Below are positions 49,581 to 59,053 of a stretch of DNA of 64,000 nt, in pieces. The DNA comes from Phycisphaerales bacterium (GTDB lineage Bacteria; Planctomycetota; Phycisphaerae; Phycisphaerales; UBA1924), in contig JANQNW010000010.1 of NCBI GenBank assembly GCA_028279375.1, forward strand, positions 124,001 to 188,000. The letters are read 5' to 3'. How positions within the stretch are numbered: the stretch's first letter is position 1; every line of letters begins with the position of its first letter. A program made the position numbers and the translations under genes. The notes under the pieces were generated by a model that had not been told where the DNA came from, ran no database searches, and saw only the letters and a list, made by a program, of their open reading frames with translations.

Positions 49581-50691
49581 GTGCTTTCCCCTGATGCGCA
49601 GGAGCGCCCACATGAAGGATGTGCGCCCCGCGGCCGGCAAGCGCCGCAGCGCTCCGCTCCATCGAATCTCCACATGATCGTGATGAGATCAGCACCGCGT
49701 CCACGGCAAGTCCGCGCGCCGTCGCCTGGTCCATCGTCTCGATCGTGTATCCCCAGAGTCGCCGTCCAGTCATGCGCGCGTCATCGTCGATCACGCCCAC
49801 GACCTCCACCGGCGGCTCCATCAGCGCGCCTGCTGCGCTCCTCGTCTCTGTGCCCGCTCCGTAGATCACGACCGTCGTGAGCCCGCGATCGGCGCAATGC
49901 TGAAGGGCATCCCGCATCGCCCGCTCGCTCGACTCTGCAAGCCGTCGTTTGCCGTACCGCGTCGCCCAGTAGCGCTCGGCAAGCCCGGGATAGCGCTCGC
50001 GCCACCAGTCCGCTGAGCAGCCGCGGCGTCCGCCCAGCGGCGCGTGCCCCGGAAAGCCCTGCCAAAGCCTCGAGATGAACAACTCGACATCCGATCGGTC
50101 CGACGCCGCCACCGTGTCCGCCCAGAATGAGGGCGCCGCCTCGCCGGTGCGCGTGAAGTGCTCATGCGCCTGGCGGATCTCCGGCTCCTCCGCAAGCGCT
50201 CCGAGACCGCGCGCCACCCAGTGCAGCTCATGATCCGCCCAGTTGTGCCGATAGCCGCCGAACATCGGCCCGCGCCCGCCATACGCCTCTTCAATCCACG
50301 CGCGACCCAGCCACGGGCTCCCGCAGTACTCGCGCGCATTCATATGAGGGTCGCCCGTCGGCTGCATTACGCCGAATCCATCTGGAAATCGCTCCCGGAA
50401 GAGCTTCAGCAGCTCGTCGGCGTCGTGATTTGGATCCGGCAGCATGTCGTCGCCGCCCGTCACCACCACTGGCGCCTCGCGCGGCACAACGCCTCGGCAG
50501 AGAATGTTCACCGATTCCGACCACCCGGGATAGGTGTCGCACCACACCACGCGATCCGCCACGATCTCACCGCGCTCCCGATTCTGAAGCACCGCCACGC
50601 GATAGCCCATCGAGCGCCATTCCCCCAGACGCGCACGGCAGCGATCCACGCTCGCCGACGGAATCGCAAACCAGACCTCGTCGCTTCGCAC
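49573..50691 (-). CDS. Glycosyltransferase-like protein with C-terminal Rossmann-like module (paralogue B)
   Basis: A 372-residue paralogue of the next gene: SDEVWFAIPSASVDRCRARL, GGDDMLPDPNH, MQPTGDPHMN, GGYRHNWADHELHWVA, and the C-terminal VVIYGAGTETRSAAGAL with GVIDDDARMTGRRLWGYTI. The GTG at 50691 is chosen because GGGAG lies seven bases upstream and the paralogue begins at the same point; an ATG at 50751 would add an Arg-rich 20 residues. First gene of a leftward operon that continues through the epimerase. Function inferred as glycosyl transfer from the GT-A-like motifs only. Confidence 0.72.
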   Translation of the reverse strand: MRSDEVWFAIPSASVDRCRARLGEWRSMGYRVAVLQNRERGEIVADRVVWCDTYPGWSESVNILCRGVVPREAPVVVTGGDDMLPDPNHDADELLKLFRERFPDGFGVMQPTGDPHMNAREYCGSPWLGRAWIEEAYGGRGPMFGGYRHNWADHELHWVARGLGALAEEPEIRQAHEHFTRTGEAAPSFWADTVAASDRSDVELFISRLWQGFPGHAPLGGRRGCSADWWRERYPGLAERYWATRYGKRRLAESSERAMRDALQHCADRGLTTVVIYGAGTETRSAAGALMEPPVEVVGVIDDDARMTGRRLWGYTIETMDQATARGLAVDAVLISSRSCGDSMERSAAALAGRGAHILHVGAPAHQGKAHV

Positions 50692-50888
50692 CAGACGCTC
50701 CCGGGACCAACCGCGCACGCGGCGACCGCGCCGCACACTCGGCGTCCACATCGCTTATCGGCGCCGCGCAAAAACCGCCTTGATTTCTACACTGCCTCCC
50801 CCGAACACCCCCGCGGAAGCGACTCCATGCCCCGAACACAAACCCTTTCTCACGCAAATGGCGACGCTTGGCTGATCTAGAAGGAAGC

Positions 50889-52523
50889 ATGGACCCCGGC
50901 GGAATCTCCCTGACCAAGGTCGTCTCGCTCGACCAGCTCCTCGAACTCCGCGCCGAGCTGCGCGCGGTCGGTCGATCCCTCGTCCATTGCCACGGCTGCT
51001 TCGACATCGTCCATCCTGGACACGTGCGACATCTTCAGTACGCCGCCACCCAGGGCGATCACCTGCTGGTCTCCATCACCGCCGATCAACTCGTCGACAA
51101 GGGTGACAATCGGCCCCTCTTCAGCCAGAACCTCCGCGCCGAAAGCCTCGCCGCCCTCGAATGCGTGGACTGGGTCTACGTCAATCCCGATCCCACCGCG
51201 GAATCCCTCCTTCAGCACGTCCAGCCCGATGTCTACGTCAAGGGCCGGGAGTACGAGGAGAACGCCGATCCCCGCTTCGAAGCTGAACGCAGGGCCGTCG
51301 AATCCGGCGGCGGACGCGTTCTCTTCTCCTCCGGCGATGTCGTGTTCTCATCGACAGCGCTGATCGACTCTCTCGAGCGCGGCGCTGACGCCGACCGCTC
51401 CGCCGATGATCCCGCGAGGCGCCAGGTCAAACGCCTCATCGACGCCCATGACCTGAGCCTGCGCAACCTCAGCCTCTGCCTCGAACGCATGCGCGGCAAG
51501 CGCGTCGCCGTCATCGGCGAGACCATCATCGACACCTACGTCCACTGCGCCTGGCCCGATGTCGCCGGCGAATCACCGGTCATGTCGCTGCGGCCGATCA
51601 GCCGCTCGGCCTTCGATGGCGCCGCCGCCGTGCTGAGCCGTCATCTCGCAGCATTCGGCGCTGTCCCCACGCTGATCACGCCACTCCCCGAGAGCGCCGA
51701 GGCTGATCTCCTTACCGAGCGCCTCGCAACCGAGGGCGTCGAAGTCATCCCGATTCACCACGAGGGCCCCATCCCTGAGAAGCAGCGCTTCCTCGTCGGT
51801 GGCGAGAAGGTCTTCAAGCTCGACATGGTGCGCCCCATCGCGCTCGATTCGCGCAATCGCGATGCGCTTCAGCAGCAGGCTGCCGACGCCGCACGCGACG
51901 CTGACGCCGCCATCCTCGCCGATTTCGGTCTCGGCATGCTCAGCTCACGCGTCCTCGGCGATCTCGTCAAGGCGATCCGTCCCCACGTGGACATTCTCGC
52001 CGGCGATGTCTCCGGCCGGCGCGCCTCGCTCCTGTCCATGCGCGACGCCGACTGGCTCAGCCCCTCCGAAGCTGAACTCCGCGACGCTCTGGGTGACTAT
52101 GACTCGTCACTCCCCGCCGTCGTCTGGAAGCTCATGGGACGCACCGGCGCCGAGAACGTCCTCGTCACCCTCGGTCCCGACGGCCTCGTCGCGTTCCGCA
52201 AGACGCCGGACGCCCATAGAAAGGACGGCTGGCCAAGCCGCACGATCAGCGAGCATCTCCCGGCGCTCGCGCCGCCGCGCGTCGTCGATCCCCTCGGATG
52301 TGGCGATGCGCTCCTCGCCGTCGGCGTCCTCGCGCTGTCGGCCGGCGCCGACCTCATGACCAGCGCCTACCTCGGCGCCCTTGCCGCCGCCTCCGAGGCC
52401 TCGTTCATCGGGAATCTCCCGGTGAGCCCCGCGGAGATTCTCTCGCGCGCCCGGCGCGTCGATGAAGCGCAGCTCGTCGCCCACATAAGGCCCCAGGCGC
52501 TCCGACTCGCCGGACACCGATGA
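50889..52523 (+). CDS. HldE-like bifunctional enzyme with domains in reversed order (nucleotidyltransferase-PfkB kinase)
   Basis: A 544-residue protein. Residues about 15-150 are a cytidylyltransferase-like domain (HCHGCFDIVHPGHVRHLQYAA, the HxGH-type site), residues about 195-540 a PfkB/ribokinase-type sugar kinase (ESPVMSLRPISRSAFDGAAAVLSRHL and the catalytic VDPLGCGDALLAVG). E. coli HldE, which makes ADP-heptose for LPS, has kinase first and transferase second; here the order is reversed. A similar product for glycan or LPS synthesis is inferred. ATG at 50889 is preceded by AAGGA. The stop overlaps the start of the GT2 gene. Confidence 0.88.
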   Translation: MDPGGISLTKVVSLDQLLELRAELRAVGRSLVHCHGCFDIVHPGHVRHLQYAATQGDHLLVSITADQLVDKGDNRPLFSQNLRAESLAALECVDWVYVNPDPTAESLLQHVQPDVYVKGREYEENADPRFEAERRAVESGGGRVLFSSGDVVFSSTALIDSLERGADADRSADDPARRQVKRLIDAHDLSLRNLSLCLERMRGKRVAVIGETIIDTYVHCAWPDVAGESPVMSLRPISRSAFDGAAAVLSRHLAAFGAVPTLITPLPESAEADLLTERLATEGVEVIPIHHEGPIPEKQRFLVGGEKVFKLDMVRPIALDSRNRDALQQQAADAARDADAAILADFGLGMLSSRVLGDLVKAIRPHVDILAGDVSGRRASLLSMRDADWLSPSEAELRDALGDYDSSLPAVVWKLMGRTGAENVLVTLGPDGLVAFRKTPDAHRKDGWPSRTISEHLPALAPPRVVDPLGCGDALLAVGVLALSAGADLMTSAYLGALAAASEASFIGNLPVSPAEILSRARRVDEAQLVAHIRPQALRLAGHR

Positions 52524-53620
52524 TCTCCTTCATCATCCCCACGCACAATCGCACCGAGGCGCTCGTCCACACGCTCCGGCGCCTCGCGGCGATCGATCCG
52601 AACACGCTTGCCGACGACCCCGAACTGATCATCGTCGACAACGCCTCGCAGATCCCGCCCGACCTGCCGGTGTCGCTGCCCAATGGCGTGCGCGTCCGAC
52701 GCATTCGACTCAATCAGAACATCGGCGCCGCGGCGCGCAATGTCGCCGCCAACGAGGCCACGGGTCGCTGGCTCGTCATGCTCGACGACGACTCGAGCCC
52801 GGAATCAGGAGATCTCGCGGCTGCGCTCGATGCGGCGCCGGATGAGATTGCCGCGATCGGATTCGAGACCATCCTCCCGAATGGCGATCACGAGGCCGGC
52901 GGCCTGCCCGAGGTCGTCATCGGCTGCGCCTGCGCTATCCGTCGCGACACCTTCCTCTCGGTCGGCGCATATGACCCCGCCTTCGACTACTACGTCGAGG
53001 AGTACGACCTCTGCGCACGCCTCATCGCCGATGGCTATCGCATCGCGCACACGCGCGCAGTCCTCTTCGAGCATCGCAAAGTCGAGTCGGGACGTTCTTT
53101 CGAGCGCATCATCAGCCGCCTTGTTCGCAACAACGGCTGGGTCATCCAGCGATACGCGCCGGAATCAGAGCGCGAACAAGCGCTTGAGCGCATGATGCGG
53201 CGTTATCGAGAAATTGCCCATCGAGAGTATGTCGAATCCGGTTTCCGCGATGGCGAATCGCAACTTCGAACATCACTTGATGCCCAGCCACGAACGCCTC
53301 TGACACAGCGACAGTGGGATCGATTCACCGGCAGGAGCGCGGCGCAACGCACTCTCAGCCGCGAACTCGCCCCCGCCGGCGCCTGCGAATGTCGACTCGT
53401 CGAACGCGGCAAGGGCGACGACATCATCGAGGAGATTCTCGAAGATCTTGGCGCATCAGTCGTAGACGACGCTCGCGCTCCATCTGTCATCGCCACACTT
53501 TCGCCGGGACCGCTCCTCGACGCCATGGAGCGCCATCCCTGCGCGATCGCGCCGTGGAGACCTATGGGCAGCGCCGCTGCGTTCGCAGAAGCGACGATGA
53601 CAGGTTCGCATTCCCACTGA
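52520..53620 (+). CDS. Family 2 glycosyltransferase
   Basis: A 366-residue GT2 enzyme. The GT-A fold is recognised by SFIIPTHNRTEALVHTL, IIVDNAS, LNQNIGAAARNVAA and the DxD motif LDDDSSP; the acceptor region has FDYYVEEYDLCARLIADGYR. After residue 240 there is a less conserved tail with a second, short alpha/beta segment. It would transfer a nucleotide-activated sugar in the cytoplasm, probably after the HldE-like step whose gene overlaps by ATGA. Its 3' end overlaps the convergent methyltransferase gene by 59 bases. Confidence 0.9.
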   Translation: MISFIIPTHNRTEALVHTLRRLAAIDPNTLADDPELIIVDNASQIPPDLPVSLPNGVRVRRIRLNQNIGAAARNVAANEATGRWLVMLDDDSSPESGDLAAALDAAPDEIAAIGFETILPNGDHEAGGLPEVVIGCACAIRRDTFLSVGAYDPAFDYYVEEYDLCARLIADGYRIAHTRAVLFEHRKVESGRSFERIISRLVRNNGWVIQRYAPESEREQALERMMRRYREIAHREYVESGFRDGESQLRTSLDAQPRTPLTQRQWDRFTGRSAAQRTLSRELAPAGACECRLVERGKGDDIIEEILEDLGASVVDDARAPSVIATLSPGPLLDAMERHPCAIAPWRPMGSAAAFAEATMTGSHSH

Positions 53621-54287
53621 GAGCTTCTCGCGATCCGACGAACACGCTCCGCGAAAGCCCGGTCGATGACGGCGTCACATGCTCCCAATCCAGCGGAAAC
53701 TCCTCATGCGCCGGCTGCGTCGTCGTCACATACACACGCGCCATCGAAGCCGCCAGTTTCGACCACAACCATGATCGCGAGGGACGGCATCCGTCGCCCG
53801 CGAGCGCCTGCGACGGCGCCGCTGCATCCTCCGAGACAGGATTGACGGAGTCATCCTCGCCCGGCGTCACGCACGTGGAGAGCAAAACGAGACCCGAGCA
53901 TCGCTCGCACATCCACTGAATGAACGCATCCGGCTTCGCCAGGTGATACAGCACGCCATACGCGAAGACGATGTCCCACTGCTCTGTCCAGGCTGGCGGC
54001 GCATCAAGATCCGCCTGACGCAGTTCAACGCGCGTATCGCTGGCGAAGCGCTCTCGCAGCAGCTCGACATTCTCATCTCGCCCCTCGACAACTGTCACAT
54101 GACAACCCCGGTCGAGAAAGAACGTCGTCAGATCTCCGATGCCGGCGCCGAGCTCGAGCACACGCTTGCCAGAGAGATCGAGTCCGAGTGACGCCAGATG
54201 CTCCAGGCGCCGGTGATTGATCTGCAGGTAATAGTCAGTGCGAAAGTGGCCCCGAATTTCCTCCGCACAGATCGCTCCCGCGCTCAC
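53562..54287 (-). CDS. Class I SAM-dependent methyltransferase
   Basis: A 241-residue methyltransferase with VLELGAGIGDLTTFFLDRG (motif I), VTVVEGRDENVELL (acidic loop) and DIVFAYGVLYHLAKPDAFI (motif III region). No transmembrane part. A small molecule or sugar substrate is likely in this glycan cluster, not determinable here. It starts in a four-base overlap with the upstream methyltransferase gene. The last 60 bases run over the tail of the GT2 gene on the other strand. Confidence 0.88.
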   Translation of the reverse strand: MSAGAICAEEIRGHFRTDYYLQINHRRLEHLASLGLDLSGKRVLELGAGIGDLTTFFLDRGCHVTVVEGRDENVELLRERFASDTRVELRQADLDAPPAWTEQWDIVFAYGVLYHLAKPDAFIQWMCERCSGLVLLSTCVTPGEDDSVNPVSEDAAAPSQALAGDGCRPSRSWLWSKLAASMARVYVTTTQPAHEEFPLDWEHVTPSSTGLSRSVFVGSREALSGNANLSSSLLRTQRRCP

Positions 54288-55036
54288 GACGCCGCTCCCT
54301 CCGGCTTGCGGATCACGAACCAGAGGCTCGACCAGTGACCGTTGAAGACCCGGTCGTCGCCCTCCGCCATCTGGTACGTCAGCATCACCGTCGATGGACT
54401 CTCAATAAGCAACTCATTGAATCGGGATTCCCAGTTCGGCGTCTCGACCCGGTCCATTTCGAAACCGGCCTGCCGAATGGCGTCCACGAATGGGTCCACG
54501 CGATCCGTGTGCTTGAGCTGCACATCGAAGGAGCCCGCGAACATTCCGCCCGGCTTCAGCAACTCGTAAGAGTGTGCGACAACCCGCTCGAGAACCTCCG
54601 GCGGAAGCTCCTCCAGCACCGAGACGGAAACAAGCAGATCGAACGAGTTCGCAGCCAGACCCTCGATGTCGCCATCGCCCAGCAGTCCGCGATGAAGATG
54701 CGCATCCGGGCACGGCGTGCGAATCCAGTTCTCATACAGCTCCTCCCACTCATGCTTCGGTGGGAAGTAGGGCAGCCCCTGGTAATCATCCACGCCATGC
54801 GCTTCGCACGCCGCGCCGAACTTCGCCAACAGCGTCGAGTTGAACCCATGGCCGAACTCGAGAAAGCGGCAGGGGGCCTGTTCCTCGATCAACTCCATCA
54901 GCGCCATGTAGCCGAAGTCCTTCAGCATCGCGTGCGACTGCTTCCGGAACTCCGGGTACCGCGCGCTCAGCCGCCACCAGTCATCCATGGTGGCGCCGCG
55001 AAACGACGTCGTTGCTCCAGACAGCAGGGTGCTCAT
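54284..55036 (-). CDS. SAM-dependent methyltransferase-like protein
   Basis: A 250-residue protein with methyltransferase features: FLEFGHGFNSTLLAKFGA resembles motif I, NSFDLLVSVSVLEELPPEVLERVV is the motif III/IV region and YELLKPGGMFAGSF follows. The Gly-rich loop is shortened (FGHGFN), so SAM binding is probable but not sure. ATG at 55036 has GGAGGA eight bases upstream. Translationally coupled to the next methyltransferase. Role in glycan modification is inferred from the neighbours. Confidence 0.78.
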   Translation of the reverse strand: MSTLLSGATTSFRGATMDDWWRLSARYPEFRKQSHAMLKDFGYMALMELIEEQAPCRFLEFGHGFNSTLLAKFGAACEAHGVDDYQGLPYFPPKHEWEELYENWIRTPCPDAHLHRGLLGDGDIEGLAANSFDLLVSVSVLEELPPEVLERVVAHSYELLKPGGMFAGSFDVQLKHTDRVDPFVDAIRQAGFEMDRVETPNWESRFNELLIESPSTVMLTYQMAEGDDRVFNGHWSSLWFVIRKPEGAAS

Positions 55037-55148
55037 CAGGATTCCTCCAGCCGGCGCACCAGCGCACGAGAACGCGCCCGACGACGCCGGACTCACTCTC
55101 TCGAATCGGCCGTGGTCGAAGCCGATCTTGAATCTCTTGTTCAGGCCG

Positions 55149-56141
55149 TCAGCCGTAGTGATTGCACCGTGAACACACTCCGACGTCGAGGCGCGTCAGC
55201 GCCTCGGTCCGCAGTCGACGCCGCGCCGGATCGTTGTAGATCTCCAGCACATGCCGCTCCCGCACATCGCCGTAGCTCCGCTCGCCCTCATGATCGAGCG
55301 TGCAGTACGCCACGCGGCCCGACGCCAGAATCGGCAGATGAAACCACTGCCAGCAGCCGATCGCCGGGATCGAGCCGAACGTCCGGATCGAGAGGCTCCC
55401 GATCCAGTCGAATCGCTGCGTCACCCGCGCCTCAAAGCCCGGCCAGCGCGTTTGGCACCACGCGATGAAGGAGTCATCCGCATCCGAGCCGTCGCCAACT
55501 CTCGAGATCAGCGGCGTGAAGCCCAGATCACCCGACGTGTGCTTCTCGTGTAGGGCATCGAGATTCGCGATCGTCCGTGCGAAAGGAAGCCCCATCACCC
55601 GCTCGTACTCGGCTTCCCGATGATCATTGAAACTCACCACGAACTGCGTCACGCGCGAGAGCGCCTCCAGCCGCGCTGCGACTTTCGGAACGAGTGGCGA
55701 TGCGTTTGTGAAGAACCACAGGTTCGCCTGCGGCAAGCGCCTGTTCACTTCCATCGCGACATCCATCACGCGACGATCAACGAACGGCTCATTCATACGC
55801 GAGAAGCTGACATCAAACTCCAGATCCCGCGGCATCTCCTCCAACTCCGACAGAATCTTCTCGATCAGGGCGTCCTCCATCCGTTCGCCCTTACGAGACA
55901 TGGACGGATACGGACAGAAGTCACACGTCGCGTTGCACACCGCCTGCGACTCGATCCCCACCTGGTGCGGGTAATCGACATACCGGGAGTCGCGCCAAGC
56001 GTCGATCTGGCCCTGATACACAGGATCGAAGGCGCTCAACGCGGCGGCGCGCTCCTGACTGGTCCCACCGCATTCCGACGCGCGAACCGTCAACGCGACC
56101 AGCGCTGTATTCGAGGAATCAGTTGTTCCAGAGGTGGGCAC
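55149..56141 (-). CDS. Radical SAM enzyme with SPASM-like C terminus
   Basis: A 330-residue radical SAM protein. The cluster motif CNATCDFC supplies Cys69, Cys73 and Cys76. The C-terminal extension has further Cys residues in GCWQWFH, YCTLDHEGE and GVCSRCNHYG, typical of SPASM auxiliary cluster binding. The start is GTG at 56141 without a clear ribosome binding site, and conserved sequence begins only near residue 40, so the true start may be further in. Lies at the edge of the glycan cluster; similar enzymes modify sugars or peptides, but no substrate can be named. Confidence 0.87.
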   Translation of the reverse strand: MPTSGTTDSSNTALVALTVRASECGGTSQERAAALSAFDPVYQGQIDAWRDSRYVDYPHQVGIESQAVCNATCDFCPYPSMSRKGERMEDALIEKILSELEEMPRDLEFDVSFSRMNEPFVDRRVMDVAMEVNRRLPQANLWFFTNASPLVPKVAARLEALSRVTQFVVSFNDHREAEYERVMGLPFARTIANLDALHEKHTSGDLGFTPLISRVGDGSDADDSFIAWCQTRWPGFEARVTQRFDWIGSLSIRTFGSIPAIGCWQWFHLPILASGRVAYCTLDHEGERSYGDVRERHVLEIYNDPARRRLRTEALTRLDVGVCSRCNHYG

Positions 56142-56263
56142 GCCGGATCACGCTCGCGCTCGACTGAGAAGGGGGGCGCCATGCGCCGCCGCTTTCCGTG
56201 TATCGGCCTCAATAGGGAGTCAGCGACAGCCACTGGCGCGGGCATCGCAAAGCTCATTCGAGC

Positions 56264-58933
56264 TCAATCACTAGCCACGGCCCGCACCGGATCAGGCTCG
56301 ACCCACTGTAGACAACGCGTAATCAGGCGGTCGCGACTGATCGGCTTCGTGTCGTAGTCATCACAGCCAGCGTCGAGACAGCGACGGCGATCGCCGCTCA
56401 TCGCATGTGCGGTCAGGGCGACGATCGGCGTCGTGCAACCCATCTCCCGAAGCTGGCTGGTGGCGCTGTAGCCATCCAGCTCCGGCATCTGCATATCCAT
56501 CAGAATGAGATCGAAGGCGCCGCCGGAAGACAGCGCCTCGTCATACTCCTCGAGCGCGACTTTGCCGTTCTCCGCGATCGTGACGATCGCCCCTGCCTTC
56601 TCCAGGTGAAAGCTGATCAAACGCTGATTGTCCTGGCCGTCCTCGGCGAGCAGGATTCGAACGCCCGCAAGCGCGCGATCCGTCGGCTGCTCGCAGGAAC
56701 CATCGGATGGCCCTTCGGTCACGTCCTCGAGCCGCATGCCCAGCGCCTCTCCCGGCGCGATCATCCGCACATCCGTCAGATCGCCCGCACGGATCACGAC
56801 GCTGAACGTGCTTCCGCGCGACAGCCTCGACTCGACACTCAGATCGCCTCCAAGCAGTTGAGTAAGTGTCTTTGAGATACGCAGCCCGAGCCCGGTGCCG
56901 CCGTACTTCCGAGTCGTCGAGGAATCCGCCTGCGTAAACGCCTCGAAGACGCGATCACACTGCTCCGGCGTCATCCCGAGACCCGTATCTGCGACGTCGA
57001 AACAGATGCGGCTGTTCTGCAACTCCTCATCGAGGAGGCGTGCGCGAATCGTCACGGAACCGCTCTCCGTGAACTTGATCGCGTTGCTCAGCAGGTTGCC
57101 CAGGATCTGGCGCAGCCGAACCGGATCCGTCTCGATCTGCTCCGGCATCTCACTCTCATAGGCGATCCGAAGAGCGACATCCTTCGCCTCGGCGCGCACC
57201 TTGAAAAGCCCGATCACATCCTCAATCACCTGGATCGGCGACGTCCACACATGATCGAGCGTCATGCGCCCGGCCTCGATCTTCGACACGTCGAGAATGT
57301 CGTTAATGATCGACATCAGGTTCTCGCCGTTGCGACGAATCGTTCGCAGCGCCTCCGTGCGCTCCAGCGCTGAGACCTCGCGCGACTCGTCGAGGAAATC
57401 CAGGAATCCCAGGATCGCCGTCATGGGCGTGCGAATCTCGTGACTCATATTCGCGAGGAACTCGGACTTCGCGCGGCTGGCGGACTCCGCCGTCTCTTTC
57501 GCCGCCATGAGCTCATCGCGCGTGCGCACGCCCTCCGTCACATCCTGGAATGCGCCCCAGAGACGCCGCGCCTTGCCCTCAACGAACTCCGCCTTGCCGA
57601 TCGCGCGGACCGTCAGATCGCGACCCTTCGCCGTCCGGAAGGGGAGCTCGAGATCCCAGGGATCGCCAGTCTTCGTCGAGTGGTCAATCGCCTCCTGGAT
57701 CCGATCCTGCGCGTCTCCGACATAGAAGCCGATAGCGCCCTCGACGGTCGGCACATAGTTGGAGTCCACCTCGTGGATCTGACGAACCTCGTCGGACCAC
57801 TCGAGCTCCATCGTTTCGAGATTGAGCTCCCAGCCGCCAACGCGTGCGAGCCGCCCGGTCTCCGCAAGCTGGGTCTCGCGCTTCTTCAGCTTCGCCGTCA
57901 TCTGCGCCGCCAGGCTCCCCGCTCGACTACTCGCGCTCGTCAGTGACGCCGTCAGCGCCACGACCAGTACGGAAAGGAACGTTGCGACGAGCGACACCGG
58001 CAGCACCGAGACCGCCATCGCCATCGCCGACGGCGGCGCCTGGTCAAACGCGAGCGTCCACTTCCGATCCGCGAGATTCACAGTCACAGTCTCGCTCCAG
58101 GGATTGGACGAGACTGCAAGATCCGAGTCGGCGCTCTCCCAGGACGCCAGTAGCGTGCCTTCGCCGACACGATCGCCCTCATGAATCTCCGTGGCGACGA
58201 ATGCGTCCAGATCCTCGGCGGCATCCTCAAGAAACGCATCCATGGCGATCGATACGCCGATCCAGCCATGGAGCGCATCCAGCGCCCGGTCATCCGCCTG
58301 CGGAACGTAGTCTTCGTAGTAGACGGGGAGATACAGAACCACACCCCAATCGCTGTCCCCCGTCTGCAACAGGCGGAGCCGATCTGTCGCGGCGCATTCC
58401 CCGGAGTCAACGCTCCGCAGCAATGCCGAACGCGCCTCGGGAACGGACGCAATGTCGTAGCCCCGCGCTATCTCATTCCGGAAATGCGGATAGATGTACA
58501 GAATCGGCGCCGCGAACACTGAATCCGTCAGCCCGCCGTCCTTCCGAAAGATCGTGTACTCAGGGTCATGGGTTGTGCGAATCTCGCCTCGGAACGAATC
58601 AACCTCGTCCAGGTACAGGCGCTTCGCAAAAGCGATCCCCATCGCGCTGTCGCGAGAGTGGTGCGACAGAATATTACGGCAGAACGCAGTCCACTCCGCC
58701 GGCTCCACCGACTGGCTTGCCGCAAAGAGGCCGCGCGCCGCGTACATCGTGGAGTCAAGATCATCCAGGCGCTTCTGGATGTCTGACGCCGCCCGATTCG
58801 CTGCGAGTCTGAAGTCGGCGCGTCGTTCATGCGACGTATTCCGATGCGCCAGGAACGTCGCGCCAACGATCATCGCCACACCGATCGCAGCCGCGACCAC
58901 CGATGGTGTGCGCCGATTCAGGAAGGTCGTCAT
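56264..58933 (-). CDS. Hybrid sensor histidine kinase (CHASE-PAS-HisKA-HATPase-REC)
   Basis: An 889-residue membrane sensor. Two membrane helices (near residues 10-30 and about 320-345) bracket a periplasmic CHASE-type sensor (WTAFCRNILSHHSRDSAMGIAFAKRL). Then come a PAS-like domain (GRLARVGGWELNLETMELEWSDE), HisKA with phospho-acceptor His in FLANMSHEIRTPM, HATPase_c (NLLSNAIKFTESG and GGTGLGLRIS) and a receiver with phospho-acceptor Asp in ILMDMQMPELDGYS. All catalytic motifs are present. CHASE sensors often bind small ligands such as cytokinin-like adenine derivatives. No partner regulator is adjacent, and the target is unknown. Confidence 0.94.
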   Translation of the reverse strand: MTTFLNRRTPSVVAAAIGVAMIVGATFLAHRNTSHERRADFRLAANRAASDIQKRLDDLDSTMYAARGLFAASQSVEPAEWTAFCRNILSHHSRDSAMGIAFAKRLYLDEVDSFRGEIRTTHDPEYTIFRKDGGLTDSVFAAPILYIYPHFRNEIARGYDIASVPEARSALLRSVDSGECAATDRLRLLQTGDSDWGVVLYLPVYYEDYVPQADDRALDALHGWIGVSIAMDAFLEDAAEDLDAFVATEIHEGDRVGEGTLLASWESADSDLAVSSNPWSETVTVNLADRKWTLAFDQAPPSAMAMAVSVLPVSLVATFLSVLVVALTASLTSASSRAGSLAAQMTAKLKKRETQLAETGRLARVGGWELNLETMELEWSDEVRQIHEVDSNYVPTVEGAIGFYVGDAQDRIQEAIDHSTKTGDPWDLELPFRTAKGRDLTVRAIGKAEFVEGKARRLWGAFQDVTEGVRTRDELMAAKETAESASRAKSEFLANMSHEIRTPMTAILGFLDFLDESREVSALERTEALRTIRRNGENLMSIINDILDVSKIEAGRMTLDHVWTSPIQVIEDVIGLFKVRAEAKDVALRIAYESEMPEQIETDPVRLRQILGNLLSNAIKFTESGSVTIRARLLDEELQNSRICFDVADTGLGMTPEQCDRVFEAFTQADSSTTRKYGGTGLGLRISKTLTQLLGGDLSVESRLSRGSTFSVVIRAGDLTDVRMIAPGEALGMRLEDVTEGPSDGSCEQPTDRALAGVRILLAEDGQDNQRLISFHLEKAGAIVTIAENGKVALEEYDEALSSGGAFDLILMDMQMPELDGYSATSQLREMGCTTPIVALTAHAMSGDRRRCLDAGCDDYDTKPISRDRLITRCLQWVEPDPVRAVASD

Positions 58934-59053
58934 GGATCGTCCGGAACTCGAGTACACGACTCGGATATCGGATCCCGGGACACGTCGCATAAGCCCGCAT
59001 CATCGGGGACGGACCACTCGGGCGCGTTGCGCAAGAACACGCGCGGACGACAC

